A DNA stretch of 64,000 nucleotides from Cognatundibacterium crateris (GCF_010078235.1 NZ_JAABOS010000003.1:248001-312000), one strand, 5' to 3'. Shown: positions 53,228-63,069, counted from the first letter of the stretch. The notes: a model not told the origin generated them from the letters alone. Numbers and translations are program-made.

Positions 53228-54139
53228 TTAAGGACGGAATGGCTTACCCAGCGAGGCTGGCATATTCAGGCGTATCCAGTCAGGATTACGCGAGATCAGG
53301 ACCAGCACCACGATGGTGGCAACATAAGGCAGCATAGACAGGATTTGCGATGGAATCGCTATCCCTATCGCCTGAAAATGAAATTGCAGGATAGTCACGC
53401 TGCCGAACAGTAAAGCACCGAGCAAGACCCGTGCCGGACGCCAGGTGGCGAAGGTAGTCAGCGCCAGAGCGATCCAGCCGCGACCCGCGACTAAACCTTC
53501 CACCCACATCGGGGTATAGATAATCGACAGATAAGCACCGGCGATACCGCAGCAGGCGCCGCTGAACAGCAAGGCCAGAAAGCGGATACGCAATACCGGA
53601 TAACCGAGCGCATGGGCCGATTCCGGCGCTTCGCCAACCGCACGCAACACCAGTCCGGCGCGGCTGCGGTACAAAAACCAGATCAATCCGGCGCACAGCA
53701 GCAGGCTGAAATACACCGCCAGATGCTGATCAAATAAGGCTTTACCGACAAAGGGCAATTGATTCAGCACTGGAATGCCGTGGCTGCCTGCAGGCAGTGA
53801 CTGGCCGACAAAAGACTGACCAATGAAAGCCGATAAGCCGGTGCCGAAAATAGACAAGGCCAGCCCGGTCGCGACCTGATTGGTTGCCAGCGACAAGGCC
53901 AGCCACGCAAACAGCGTCGCCATCAGCATGCCTGCGACTGCGCCTGCGGCAAAGCCCAGCCAGGGATTGTGGGTCTGGTGCGCAACTGCGAAACCGACGA
54001 TGGCCGCGACCAGCATCATGCCTTCTGCACCCAGATTCAGCACACCTGCACGTTCATTGATCAGCAGGCCGAGTGCGGCGATCAGCAAAGGGGTGCCGGA
54101 ATTGATGGAGGCAGCAATTAAAGAAGCAAAATTTTCCAT
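53228..54139 (-). CDS. ABC transporter permease (NupQ/YufQ-like, nucleoside type)
   Basis: 303 aa with about eight to nine helices. Branched-chain permease family (BPD_transp_2) features are GTPLLIAALGLLINERAGVLNLGAEGMML, with the characteristic NLGAEG, and YRSRAGLVLRAVGEAPESAHALGY. Starts 3 nt after the previous permease gene. Forms the membrane channel as a heterodimer with it. Confidence 0.92.
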   Translation of the reverse strand: MENFASLIAASINSGTPLLIAALGLLINERAGVLNLGAEGMMLVAAIVGFAVAHQTHNPWLGFAAGAVAGMLMATLFAWLALSLATNQVATGLALSIFGTGLSAFIGQSFVGQSLPAGSHGIPVLNQLPFVGKALFDQHLAVYFSLLLCAGLIWFLYRSRAGLVLRAVGEAPESAHALGYPVLRIRFLALLFSGACCGIAGAYLSIIYTPMWVEGLVAGRGWIALALTTFATWRPARVLLGALLFGSVTILQFHFQAIGIAIPSQILSMLPYVATIVVLVLISRNPDWIRLNMPASLGKPFRP

Positions 54140-54142
54140 GAC

Positions 54143-55207
54143 TTATTTTTTCCAGCGCAGACGGTAGTGGATGAGCGTGTCACAGGCCAGCAGCATGAAC
54201 AGCAGCATGCCCTGGAACAAGCCGGTGATGGCCGATGGCAGACCCAGACGCGATTGCGCCATTTCACCGCCCAGATAAAACAGCGATAACACCAGACCGC
54301 CAAAGATGGTACCGATAGGATTGAGGCGGCCGATAAACGCCACGATAATCGCGGCAAAACCATATCCCGGCGAGATCGACGGCAGTACCTGACCGATAGG
54401 GCCAGTCACCTCAAACGCACCGGCCAGTCCGGCGAAACCACCGGAAATCAGCAGTGAAGTCCAGAGTGCATTGCGGCTGGAAAAACCGGCATAACGGGCC
54501 GCCAGCGGTGCCAGTCCACCCACTGTGAGGCGGTAACCGGCAAAGCTGCGATATACGAATACCGCCATCGCGGCCGTTGCTGCCAGCATCACGATAAAAC
54601 CGATATGCAGACGGCTGCCGGAAAACAGATGTGGCAGCAGATATTCGCTGGAAAAGACTTTGGATTGCGGGAAGTTCATGCCATTCGGATCTTTCAGCGG
54701 GCCATTCACCGCATACATCAGGAATAACTGTGCGATGTAAGTCAGCATCAGTGACACCAGAATTTCATTCGCATGAAAGCGGTCGCGTAACAGCGCTGTG
54801 ATACTGGCCCAGCAGGCACCACCGGCGACGCCAGCCAGTGAAGCGGTAAGTAACACCAGCCAGGGGCTGGCACCACTGCCCTGATCGAAAAACAGCACGG
54901 TGGCACCGGCGGCCAGGCCGCCAGCGATCAATTGTCCTTCCGCGCCGATATTCCACACATTGGCGCGGTAACAGACCGATAAACCGAGTGCACACAGCAC
55001 CAGCGGTGTGGTTTTCAGCAGCAGTTCCGAGATTGCCGACAGATTACGCAGTGGTTCCAGCAAAAACACTTGCAGACCGGTGACAGGATTTTTTCCTAAA
55101 GCGATGAATAGCAAGGCGCCGCATAAGATGGTCAGCACCACCGCCAGCAGCGGTGAGCAATACGCCATCAGGCGCGATGAAGCAGGTCGTAATTCCAGTT
55201 TAAACAC
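54143..55207 (-). CDS. ABC transporter permease (NupP/YufP-like, nucleoside type)
   Basis: 354 aa from a GTG at 55207, which overlaps the ATPase's TAA as GTGTTTAA; a longer frame upstream lies inside the ATPase gene. About nine helices with the family NIGAEGQLIAGGLAAG and FGGLVLSLFYLGGEMAQSRLGLPSAI (in part LFYLGGEMAQSRLG). The LTVGGLAPLAARYAGFS part is the coupling-helix loop. Partner of the second permease. Confidence 0.9.
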   Translation of the reverse strand: MFKLELRPASSRLMAYCSPLLAVVLTILCGALLFIALGKNPVTGLQVFLLEPLRNLSAISELLLKTTPLVLCALGLSVCYRANVWNIGAEGQLIAGGLAAGATVLFFDQGSGASPWLVLLTASLAGVAGGACWASITALLRDRFHANEILVSLMLTYIAQLFLMYAVNGPLKDPNGMNFPQSKVFSSEYLLPHLFSGSRLHIGFIVMLAATAAMAVFVYRSFAGYRLTVGGLAPLAARYAGFSSRNALWTSLLISGGFAGLAGAFEVTGPIGQVLPSISPGYGFAAIIVAFIGRLNPIGTIFGGLVLSLFYLGGEMAQSRLGLPSAITGLFQGMLLFMLLACDTLIHYRLRWKK

Positions 55208-56780
55208 GTTCAGCCTCCTGTGCCGGCTGCACCGCATTCACGCTATTCCCACCATCTTCACTATTCCATAAACCACTCATCCATAATCCTATCTGTTCGC
55301 GGCTGGCTGCTGCGCTGTCAATTGAGGGAGACAGCCGGCCTTTGGCGATCACATGCATGCGATCGCATAAGCTGAATAACTCATCCAGTTCTTCCGAAAT
55401 CACCAGCACCGCACAACCGGCGGCGCGCAGCTTGCGGATTTCACTGTGTATCTGAGCCGCGGCACCGATGTCCACACCCCAGGTCGGTTGCGCCACGATG
55501 AACACTTCCGGTTCACGCGTGATTTCGCGCCCGACGATAAATTTCTGCAGATTGCCACCCGATAAACTGCGAGCCAGCGCGGCCGGCCCGGAAGCTTTGA
55601 CGCGGAAACGCGCAATGATCGCAGCGGCTGCATCGATGGTGTGGGCAAACTGGATCATGCCGTGCCGCACGAACGGTGCGCGCTGATGCGACAGCAGCAT
55701 ATTGTCGGTCAGGCTCAGTTCAGGTACCGCGCCACGTCCCAGTCTTTCTTCCGGCACCAGGCTTTGCTTTAAGGCGCGCCGCGCCGCCGGTCCGCGATTG
55801 CCTACCGCTTTATCCTGCAGCCGTATCATGTCGGCTTTGGCACGCCGGTCTTCGCCCGATAAGGCGGCCAGTAATTCCTGCTGTCCATTGCCGGACACCC
55901 CGGCAATACCGACGATTTCACCGGCATGGACAGCAAAGGAAATGTCGTCCAGTGCAGTGGCAAACGCATGGGATTTGGGCAGACTCAGCCCCTGTACCAC
56001 CAGCTTGGCCGCACCGGTGGTTTGCGGGCCGTGATCGGTATGGCTGACTTCAGTATCACCTATCATCAGGCGCGACAGACTGGCTGCGGTTTCCTGACGC
56101 GGATCGCAATGGCCAGTGACTTTACCCATACGCATTACGGTTGCGGAATGGCAGAGTTCGCGGATTTCATCGAGTTTATGACTGATGTACAGAATACTGC
56201 AGCCTTCAGATGCGATCTTGCGTAAGGTCACAAACAGCTTCTGTACTGCCTGCGGGGTCAGCACGGAAGTGGGTTCATCCAGGATCAGCAATTGCGGTTT
56301 GGTCAGCAAGGCGCGTACGATTTCCACCCTTTGCCGTTCGCCCACGCTCAGGGTATGCACATGACGGTGCGGTTCCAGCTCCAGACCATAATTCTGACCA
56401 GTCTGGCGTATTTGCTCCGCCAATTGCGCCATATCGATGCCGGGTTCCAGTCCGAGTGCGATGTTTTCGGTCACGGTCAGCGTATCAAATAGCGAGAAAT
56501 GCTGAAACACCATGGATACACCGAGTTTGCGTGCGGCCTGCGGCGAACTGATTTGCACGGTTTGTCCATTCCAGCGCATCTGACCGGAATCAGGTTTGAC
56601 TGCGCCGAAGATGATTTTCATCAGGGTAGATTTGCCCGCACCGTTTTCGCCCAGCACGGCATGAATTTCGCCCGGCGCCACGCGCAGGCAAATGTGGTCA
56701 TTGGCGACCACGGAGGGATAGCTTTTGCAGATGTCAACGAGTTCCAGCCGGGAACCGGTGATTGCAGCGGTTGAGGTCAC
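55200..56780 (-). CDS. ABC transporter ATP-binding protein with two nucleotide-binding domains (NupO/YufO-like)
   Basis: 526 aa from the GTG at 56780, which has AAAGGA five bases upstream; the longer frame to 56819 lacks such a site. The first domain has Walker A GENGAGKST, signature LSVGERQRV and Walker B LLILDEPT. The second domain has GVSGNGQQE in place of a standard Walker A, SGGNLQKF and VFIVAQPTWGVD, i.e. worn Walker B. Such a defective second domain is normal in sugar- and nucleoside-type ATPases of this class. Powers the transporter encoded downstream. Confidence 0.93.
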   Translation of the reverse strand: MTSTAAITGSRLELVDICKSYPSVVANDHICLRVAPGEIHAVLGENGAGKSTLMKIIFGAVKPDSGQMRWNGQTVQISSPQAARKLGVSMVFQHFSLFDTLTVTENIALGLEPGIDMAQLAEQIRQTGQNYGLELEPHRHVHTLSVGERQRVEIVRALLTKPQLLILDEPTSVLTPQAVQKLFVTLRKIASEGCSILYISHKLDEIRELCHSATVMRMGKVTGHCDPRQETAASLSRLMIGDTEVSHTDHGPQTTGAAKLVVQGLSLPKSHAFATALDDISFAVHAGEIVGIAGVSGNGQQELLAALSGEDRRAKADMIRLQDKAVGNRGPAARRALKQSLVPEERLGRGAVPELSLTDNMLLSHQRAPFVRHGMIQFAHTIDAAAAIIARFRVKASGPAALARSLSGGNLQKFIVGREITREPEVFIVAQPTWGVDIGAAAQIHSEIRKLRAAGCAVLVISEELDELFSLCDRMHVIAKGRLSPSIDSAAASREQIGLWMSGLWNSEDGGNSVNAVQPAQEAERV

Positions 56781-57007
56781 ATTATCCTTTCCAACCAGGA
56801 AAACTGGTACTGGCCACATGCCTGAACCGGCCAGGACATGGGTCCGGCCAGCAGGGTGTCAGCAGAAAATTCAGCAGAAAGCCGGAAAACCGGCATGAAA
56901 TTCAACAACAACAGCGTTTTCAGGGTAGGGATGTGGCATGCGCTACAACATCATGAAAACTGCATATTGTGTATTCGGGCAGCATTATAAATGCCAGCGG
57001 CCTGCTT

Positions 57008-58276
57008 TCACACAATCAATATCGCCCTGAAATCATTGACATTGGTACGGGTCGGGCCAGTAATGATCAAATCATTAACAGCTTCAAAAAAATGATAGGC
57101 ATCGTTGTTTTCCAACATCGCCCGGCCAGCAAGATCCAGTTCCTGCGCCCGTTGCAGCGTATCAGGGCCGTAATACGCACCCGCATTGTCTTCGGTACCA
57201 TCGATGCCATCGGTATCGCAGGCCAGTGCATGGATGCGCGGATGGCCCGCACAGGCCAGTGCAAAACTCAGCAAAAACTGGGCATTGCGGCCACCACGGC
57301 CCTGGCCGCGTACTGTGACACTGGTTTCCCCGCCCGATAACAGCACACAGGGCGCCTGAAAGGGCTGACCATGCTGTGCGACCTGGCGTGCCAGCGCCGC
57401 ATGCATCAGACCGATATCAGCCGCCTCGCCTTCGATTTCATCGGACAGGATATAGGCCGCGATGCCAGCTTCACGGGCTTTGGCTGCAGCCGCCTGCAGC
57501 GATTGTTGTGCCGTGCTGATGATGTGATGCGTATGCCCGTGGAAGCGTGGATCGCCGGGCTTGGGGGTTTCAGCCGCGCCGCTGTGCCAGTCTGCTAATA
57601 CGCTGTCAGGCAGCGCGATCTGATATTTTTGTATGATGGCCAGTGCCTGAGCACAGGTGCCGGGATCGGGCAGGGTGGGGCCACTGGCAATCACGTGCGC
57701 CTCATCACCGGGCACGTCGGAAATCAGCAAGGTCACGACACGCGCCGCTCCACACGCCAGCGCCAGGCGACCGCCTTTGATGGCGGACAGGTGTTTGCGC
57801 ACGCAATTCATTTCACTGATGCTGGCACCGCTGCGCAACAGCGCTTTATTGATCGCCTGTTTTTCTTGCAGCGTGATGCCGGGTGCCGGTAAGGCCAGCA
57901 AGGCTGAACCGCCACCGGAAATCAGGCACAGCACCAGATCTTCCGCAGTCAGGCCCTGCACCTGTTGCAAGATGCGTTGTGCGGCTTGCTGTCCGGCCGC
58001 ATCGGGTACCGGATGGGCGGCTTCGATGACTTCGATCTGCTGACATGGCGCACCATGCCCATAACGTGTCACCACCAGCCCGGACAGCGGTCCCTGCCAG
58101 TGCTGCTCTACCGCCAGCGCCATGGCTGCGGCCGCTTTACCGGCACCGATCACGACGGTGCGGCCGTGCGCAGGCGGACTGGGCAAGAATGCAGGCAGAC
58201 GCTGGCTGGCGCTGGCAGCAGCCACCGCGCAGTTGAACAGGGAATGCAGAAATTGGCGTGGGGACGAAATAGTCAT
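57008..58276 (-). CDS. Glycerate 2-kinase (MOFRL family)
   Basis: 422 aa. DUF4147 N-terminal domain with VVIGAGKAAAAMALAVE and LISGGGSALLALPAPG, then the MOFRL domain with VLLSGGETSVTVRGQGRGGRNAQFLLS and ALACDTDGIDGTEDNAGA (in part ACDTDGIDGTEDNAGAY). It phosphorylates D-glycerate to 2-phosphoglycerate, for example in the tartrate/glyoxylate or serine route. Same strand as and 228 nt upstream of the transporter operon, divergent from the serine hydrolase. Whether it serves the transporter's substrate is unknown. Confidence 0.93.
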   Translation of the reverse strand: MTISSPRQFLHSLFNCAVAAASASQRLPAFLPSPPAHGRTVVIGAGKAAAAMALAVEQHWQGPLSGLVVTRYGHGAPCQQIEVIEAAHPVPDAAGQQAAQRILQQVQGLTAEDLVLCLISGGGSALLALPAPGITLQEKQAINKALLRSGASISEMNCVRKHLSAIKGGRLALACGAARVVTLLISDVPGDEAHVIASGPTLPDPGTCAQALAIIQKYQIALPDSVLADWHSGAAETPKPGDPRFHGHTHHIISTAQQSLQAAAAKAREAGIAAYILSDEIEGEAADIGLMHAALARQVAQHGQPFQAPCVLLSGGETSVTVRGQGRGGRNAQFLLSFALACAGHPRIHALACDTDGIDGTEDNAGAYYGPDTLQRAQELDLAGRAMLENNDAYHFFEAVNDLIITGPTRTNVNDFRAILIV

Positions 58277-58317
58277 GGCGTAGAGGAGTAAGATGACGGT
58301 TTTGCGCAGATCAGCGC

Positions 58318-59514
58318 ATGACTCATCTTAAACCTATGTCTTACGATTTTGCTCAAGTAAATGCAACGATGCAAAAGTATGTGGACCGCCAGATACTGGC
58401 GGGTGTCTCCACTGCGGTGCTGAAAGGTCAGGATCTGGTGCATCTGCATTGTGCCGGGTGGGCCGACAAGGAACACGACATCCCGCTACGCGAAGATCAT
58501 TTGTTCCGGATTTTTTCTAATACCAAGCTGATCACCTCGATGGCGATCCTGCTGCTGGTGGAAGATGGCAAACTGGGACTGGATGATCCGGTCGACCCCT
58601 ATATTCCGCAGTTAGCTAAGCGCCGCGTCTTGCGGCCGGATGCACGCAGTCTGGACGATACCGAAGCGGCGCACTCAGCGATCACGATACGCCAGTTGCT
58701 GAACCATACTTCCGGCCTCGGCTATGGCTTGCTCGATCATGGCAGCCTGCTCTACAAAGCCTATAACGAAAGACGGGTGCTGAACGCATTTCAGACCCTG
58801 GCGGAGATGATCACTTTATTGGAAGACTTGCCGCTGAACTTTCATCCCGGCAGTGCCTGGCAATACTCGATCGCAACCGATGTCTTATCGCGCGTAGTCG
58901 AAGTGGTCAGTGGCAGGGATTTCGATCAGTTCCTGCGTTTGCGCATCTTTAATCCGCTCGGTATGGACGATACCGGCTTCTATGTGCCGCAAGCTCAGCT
59001 CGGCCGTCTGACTGCGTATTACAGCGGCGCCGATCCGCAAAATATCCTGCAGCGTGGTTTGCGCAGGCTGGATAAATCGCCGTATCCGGGTGCCTTCACC
59101 CAGCCAGTCGCGCGCTTGTCGGGTGGTGGTGGCCTGGTCTCCAGCATGCACGACATGCTGGCGCTGATGCGCACTTTCCTGCCGGGTGGCGATGCGATCC
59201 TGAAGCCGGAAAGCATGGCCTTAATGATGCAGAATCAGTTGCCAGCCGGGACCGGCATCAGCTTTCCGGGCATTGGCAATGTACCGAACAAGGGCTTCGG
59301 TCTGGGCGGCGCGGTTACCCTGCAGCCGGATGTGAATGATCCGCCTTCTTCAGCGGGTGAATTTGAATGGGGTGGTATCGCGGGTACGCATTGGTGGATC
59401 TCGCCGCGGCATCAGATCGCCGGTGTGCTCATGACGCAGAAACTGATGAGCTTCTGGCATCCGTTTTCATTTGATTTTAAACGGCTGGCTTATCAGGCCG
59501 TCGGCGCTAAATAA
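58318..59514 (+). CDS. Serine hydrolase of the class C beta-lactamase fold (esterase-like)
   Basis: 398 aa. The catalytic S-x-x-K is Ser67-Asn-Thr-Lys70 in FRIFSNTKLITSM, and the Tyr of the second motif is in AWQYSIATDVLSRVVEVV. No signal peptide: the N-terminus MTHLKPMSYDFAQVNATMQ is polar, so a cytoplasmic enzyme like family VIII esterases (EstB) rather than a secreted beta-lactamase. A second ATG at residue 7 is a possible start. A KTG-like third motif is replaced by WGGIAGTHW. Four bases before the next gene's frame, so likely co-transcribed with the phosphoesterase. Confidence 0.9.
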   Translation: MTHLKPMSYDFAQVNATMQKYVDRQILAGVSTAVLKGQDLVHLHCAGWADKEHDIPLREDHLFRIFSNTKLITSMAILLLVEDGKLGLDDPVDPYIPQLAKRRVLRPDARSLDDTEAAHSAITIRQLLNHTSGLGYGLLDHGSLLYKAYNERRVLNAFQTLAEMITLLEDLPLNFHPGSAWQYSIATDVLSRVVEVVSGRDFDQFLRLRIFNPLGMDDTGFYVPQAQLGRLTAYYSGADPQNILQRGLRRLDKSPYPGAFTQPVARLSGGGGLVSSMHDMLALMRTFLPGGDAILKPESMALMMQNQLPAGTGISFPGIGNVPNKGFGLGGAVTLQPDVNDPPSSAGEFEWGGIAGTHWWISPRHQIAGVLMTQKLMSFWHPFSFDFKRLAYQAVGAK

Positions 59515-59523
59515 GGATTGCAT

Positions 59524-60993
59524 ATGCAAAAACTGAGTCAGCAAAAACTGAGTAAGCAAAAAAACAGAATGCGCGTGCTGCTGCCAGCACTGACGCCCGC
59601 GCTGATGTTGATCTTGAGCGCATGCAGCAGCTTGCAGCAAGCACCTCAGGTAGACAACACGCAAGCCGCTGCCGCTGTGCAAAGTAGCTGGGTAGTGTTG
59701 GGTGAACAGGGCCAGCCAATTGCGCGTGCCGTGACCAGCGCGGCCAGTTGTCCCGACATCGTGCAGGATGGTCAGACGAGCGCCATGCAATTACGTGCTG
59801 GCGCTGAAACCATCGCGCAGCGTAAAACCGCGAGCAAGCCGGAAGATTCCAAGCCCTCCGCGTTTCCGGTACTGACTTGCGAAGCGCTGCTGAAGCCTGG
59901 CGTGCAAAGCGCCAGCATCGCAGGCCAGGCGCTGCCTTTGCCTAAGCCAGTGGCGCAGAAAATTTTAGTGATTGGCGATACCGGTTGTCGTTTGAAAACT
60001 GCGGACAATTATTTTCAGTCCTGTAATGACAGCGATAAATGGGCATTCCGTCAGATGGTGACAGCTGCGGCCCGCCTGCAACCGGATCTGGTGGTACATG
60101 TGGGGGATTACCATTACCGCGAAAACGCCTGCCCGGAAGGCAATCCTGAATGCGCGGGTAGTCCCTGGGGCTATGGCTGGGATACCTGGCAGGCTGATTT
60201 CTTTGCACCGGCTCAGGCTTTGCTGAAAACGGCACCCTGGGTCATGGTGCGTGGCAATCATGAGACTTGCGTACGCGCCGGACAAGGCTGGTGGCGCTTA
60301 CTCGATCCACGCCCTTTGCAGGCTGGGCGCGATTGCAATCTGGCTGTGAATGACAGTCAGGGCGATTACAGCCCGCCGTATGCGGTGCCGCTGGGTCGTC
60401 TGGATGGTCAGCAGGCGCAGCTGATCGTATTCGACTCGTCTAAAGTGCCGTACAAAGTGTTGGCCAAAGACGATCCTGTGTATGCCACCTACATGCAGCA
60501 ATTCAAGCAAGTGGATCAACTGGCTGAGCAGGCCGACTTTAACTTCTTCATCAACCACCATCCCATCCTGGCGTTTGCGGTGGAGCGCGGCAAGAGCGGG
60601 GATTTGAAAATCTGGCCCGGTGCGCTGGCTTTGCAGGATGTGATGCAGCAGACCCATCCGGTACGTCTGTTCCCGGAAAAAGTACAGGCCACGCTGGCGG
60701 GCCATGTACATTTATTCGAAGCCTTAACTTTCAGCACCGGGCAGCCGACCCAGTTTGTGTCCGGTAATGGCGGTTCTTCACTGGATTTTCCTTTGCCCAT
60801 GCCTTTGCAGCCGGGAGCCACGCCGCTGGCCGGCGCCAGTGTGGACTTCTTCACGAATTCCAATGATGTCGGTTACATGCTGATGGAACGCAAGGGACAA
60901 CGCTGGATTATTCAGGCCTGGAATCTGGCTGGCCGTTTGCTGGCGGAGTGCGACATGCACAATCAGCAGACACAATGCCGTGTCCCATCCTGA
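59524..60993 (+). CDS. Metallophosphoesterase lipoprotein
   Basis: 489 aa from the ATG at 59524. A Gln/Lys-rich start (repeat of QKLS) precedes the signal LLPALTPALMLILSAC with lipidated Cys34; the Met at residue 16 would give a more usual signal. The metallophosphoesterase fold (~150-460) has all five blocks: IGDTGCR, VHVGDYHYR, MVRGNHETC, NHHPILAF and GHVHLFEAL. So a two-metal phosphatase or phosphodiesterase, anchored to the membrane facing the periplasm. Substrate unknown. A 13-bp hairpin lies 21 nt after the stop. Confidence 0.92.
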   Translation: MQKLSQQKLSKQKNRMRVLLPALTPALMLILSACSSLQQAPQVDNTQAAAAVQSSWVVLGEQGQPIARAVTSAASCPDIVQDGQTSAMQLRAGAETIAQRKTASKPEDSKPSAFPVLTCEALLKPGVQSASIAGQALPLPKPVAQKILVIGDTGCRLKTADNYFQSCNDSDKWAFRQMVTAAARLQPDLVVHVGDYHYRENACPEGNPECAGSPWGYGWDTWQADFFAPAQALLKTAPWVMVRGNHETCVRAGQGWWRLLDPRPLQAGRDCNLAVNDSQGDYSPPYAVPLGRLDGQQAQLIVFDSSKVPYKVLAKDDPVYATYMQQFKQVDQLAEQADFNFFINHHPILAFAVERGKSGDLKIWPGALALQDVMQQTHPVRLFPEKVQATLAGHVHLFEALTFSTGQPTQFVSGNGGSSLDFPLPMPLQPGATPLAGASVDFFTNSNDVGYMLMERKGQRWIIQAWNLAGRLLAECDMHNQQTQCRVPS

Positions 60994-61435
60994 GTTAATT
61001 TCTGACTGATCCTGAGTGCATGACGCAGCGATTTCGCGTCATGCACTCAACTTCCAACTTTCTACGCTCACTTCCCCACCCCGGCTGTTCTGCTTCCTGG
61101 CCCACATGCTTTGGCTGCATGCGTGAGTCAGTGCATGGACTGCGCCAAATGTGGGAAGTCACGCTTTTTTTTAGTGCGCTTCTGTCGGCATTTCGCCACG
61201 AAAGTGTCAGAAATGGTGAAATGTTCTGGTGAACTTGCGTGCTATCCATTAACTTGAAATCAAGAAATCTTTTGTTGTATCAATGTAATTTCCATAGAGA
61301 AATTTTGGAAGATAAGCGGCTTTTCATTATTGCTTCATATTTCAGTCTTACTATTAAGAAACAATATTTTAGAGTTTCAGTTCTATTGGGAAATATTTTC
61401 AGAAGATAAAATGAAATCACTTTCAAGGAGATAGT
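60994..61435. other. Intergenic region upstream of the porin
   Basis: First a perfect hairpin at 61014-61048 (arms GAGTGCATGACGC / GCGTCATGCACTC), then a ~170-nt AT-rich stretch (61250-61425) that should hold the porin promoter and its leader. AAGGAGATAG before the porin start is a strong ribosome site. No gene supported. Confidence 0.6.
61014..61048. terminator. Long perfect hairpin after the phosphoesterase gene
   Basis: 13-bp arms with a 9-nt loop; not followed by a T-run, so termination is uncertain. Confidence 0.55.
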
Positions 61436-62632
61436 ATGAAGTTGAAACCTGTTGTCGCTATGTTAGCGATGTCTGTAGTGGCCTCTGGCGCCTGGGCAGA
61501 CGAAAATTCGAATTTCACCCTGAGTGGTTTCGGCACCGCCGCATTGACCCGTAGTAACACTGACGATGCTGAATTTGCACGTCTTGGTCAACTGGCCGGG
61601 GTTAAATCCTCTGCAAAAACCGGCGTGGACTCCAACTTTGGTTTGCAGGCGACGTACAAAGCCAATGACTGGATATCTTTGACTGGTCAAGGTCTGGTCA
61701 GCAAGCATATCACCGACGAATACGGTGCAGAACTGACCTGGGCATTTGCCAAATTTAAGGCTTCTGACAAGCTGAATATCCGCGTTGGTCGTATGGGCCT
61801 GCCGGTCTACATGATTTCTGACTACCTGAATGTCGGTTACTCCAATACCTTCCTGCGTCCGCCGGTTGAAATGTACAGCCAGGTCAATCTGCAAACAGTA
61901 GATGGCGTGGATGCGATTTACCAGACAGATTTTGGCGATACCACCCTGACCAGCCAGTTCGCTTTGGGTAAATCTGAATCAAAAGGCACTGGCAATAGCT
62001 ACACTGCGAAATTCAGTCAGGTAGCGGGTATCAATCTGGTACTGGAAAACGGCCCATTTACTGTGCGTTTCGGCCATATCACGACTAAGTTCAGTGTGGA
62101 CGATTCTGCTTCACTGAATGCAGTGCTGGGTGGTCTGGAAAAATTCGGTTTCACTTCTGCTGCGAACGATCTGCGCCTGAAAGATAACAAGGCCTCGTTC
62201 ACTTCGCTGGGTCTGGGTGTGAACTGGAAAAACATCATCGTCCAGTCTGAGTACGGCGTCCGTAAATCGGAAAGCCGCAGTCTGCCGGATACCACATCCT
62301 GGTACACCCTGCTGGGCTATCGCTATGGTGCGTTCACGCCTTACTTTGTCCATTCTGAAGTGAAGCAGGATACCCCTCGCACGATGGCAGGTCTGCCAAC
62401 GACAGGTCCTCTGGCGGGATTGACAGCGGGTGCAAATAACTTTGCTTCCCTGACAGCGGTGCAATCCAGTAACAGCATCGGTCTGCGCTGGGATTTCCAT
62501 AAGGCTGCGGCTTTGAAAGTGCAGTACGACCGTCTGACTCCTAAAGATGGCGCCGGTACCTTTGTTAATCCTACACCAGGCTTTAAGGGGCCGGTGAATG
62601 TGATTGCAGCAGGCATCGACTTCGTATTCTGA
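61436..62632 (+). CDS. Outer-membrane porin
   Basis: 398 aa. Signal peptide MKLKPVVAMLAMSVVASGAWA-D. The mature protein is alternating strands with many Asn, Ser and Gly, starting NSNFTLSGFGTAALT, typical of gram-negative porins. It ends VNVIAAGIDFVF with the C-terminal Phe needed for barrel assembly. Strong ribosome site. The PstS-like gene follows 10 nt after the stop with a good GAGGAGG site, so the two are co-transcribed. Substrate unknown, though the partner suggests phosphate. Confidence 0.9.
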   Translation: MKLKPVVAMLAMSVVASGAWADENSNFTLSGFGTAALTRSNTDDAEFARLGQLAGVKSSAKTGVDSNFGLQATYKANDWISLTGQGLVSKHITDEYGAELTWAFAKFKASDKLNIRVGRMGLPVYMISDYLNVGYSNTFLRPPVEMYSQVNLQTVDGVDAIYQTDFGDTTLTSQFALGKSESKGTGNSYTAKFSQVAGINLVLENGPFTVRFGHITTKFSVDDSASLNAVLGGLEKFGFTSAANDLRLKDNKASFTSLGLGVNWKNIIVQSEYGVRKSESRSLPDTTSWYTLLGYRYGAFTPYFVHSEVKQDTPRTMAGLPTTGPLAGLTAGANNFASLTAVQSSNSIGLRWDFHKAAALKVQYDRLTPKDGAGTFVNPTPGFKGPVNVIAAGIDFVF

Positions 62633-62642
62633 GGAGGCAATG

Positions 62643-63056
62643 ATGAAATTTATCTTGAATAAAGCGACTGCTGCTTTAGCTCTGATGGTAGCTGCAGGTC
62701 TGGTACAGGCTGGCGAAATCGTGGTGATTGTGAATCCTGCGAATCCAGCGACCTCGATGACAGCGACCCAGGCATCCCAGTTTTTCCTGGGTAAATCGGC
62801 CATGTTCACACCGGTTGATCAATCCGAAAGTTCAGCTATCCGCGCCGAATTTTATAAAAAAGTCTGCGATAAAGATCTGGCTGAAGTGAAGGGTATCTGG
62901 TCCAAGCTGGTGTTTACAGGTAAAGCCGCCGCACCGAAAGAGTACAGCTCGAACGCTGAGGTGAAAAAAGCAGTTGCAGCGAATCCGACTGGCATCGGTT
63001 ACATTGATAAGTCTGCTGTCGATTCCACTGTCAAAGTTATTACTACCTTGCAGTAA
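62643..63056 (+). CDS. Phosphate-binding-like (PstS-like) short periplasmic protein
   Basis: 137 aa from the second of two adjacent ATGs (62643, five bases after AGGAGG). Signal peptide ~1-22 (LALMVAAGLVQA-G). The mature part has VVIVNPANPATSMTATQASQFFLGK, and later GIWSKLVFTGKAAAPKEYSS and NPTGIGYIDKSAVD, the phrases of small PBP-like phosphate-binding proteins. Much shorter than PstS itself, which suggests a one-lobe or accessory binder. Directly behind the porin gene. Confidence 0.85.
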   Translation: MKFILNKATAALALMVAAGLVQAGEIVVIVNPANPATSMTATQASQFFLGKSAMFTPVDQSESSAIRAEFYKKVCDKDLAEVKGIWSKLVFTGKAAAPKEYSSNAEVKKAVAANPTGIGYIDKSAVDSTVKVITTLQ

Positions 63057-63069
63057 TAGTTGAGTCCTG

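Noticed and set aside
58318-59514. Beta-lactamase conferring drug resistance
   Set aside because: Has the S-x-x-K but no signal peptide and no K-[ST]-G third motif; fits esterase-type serine hydrolases better.
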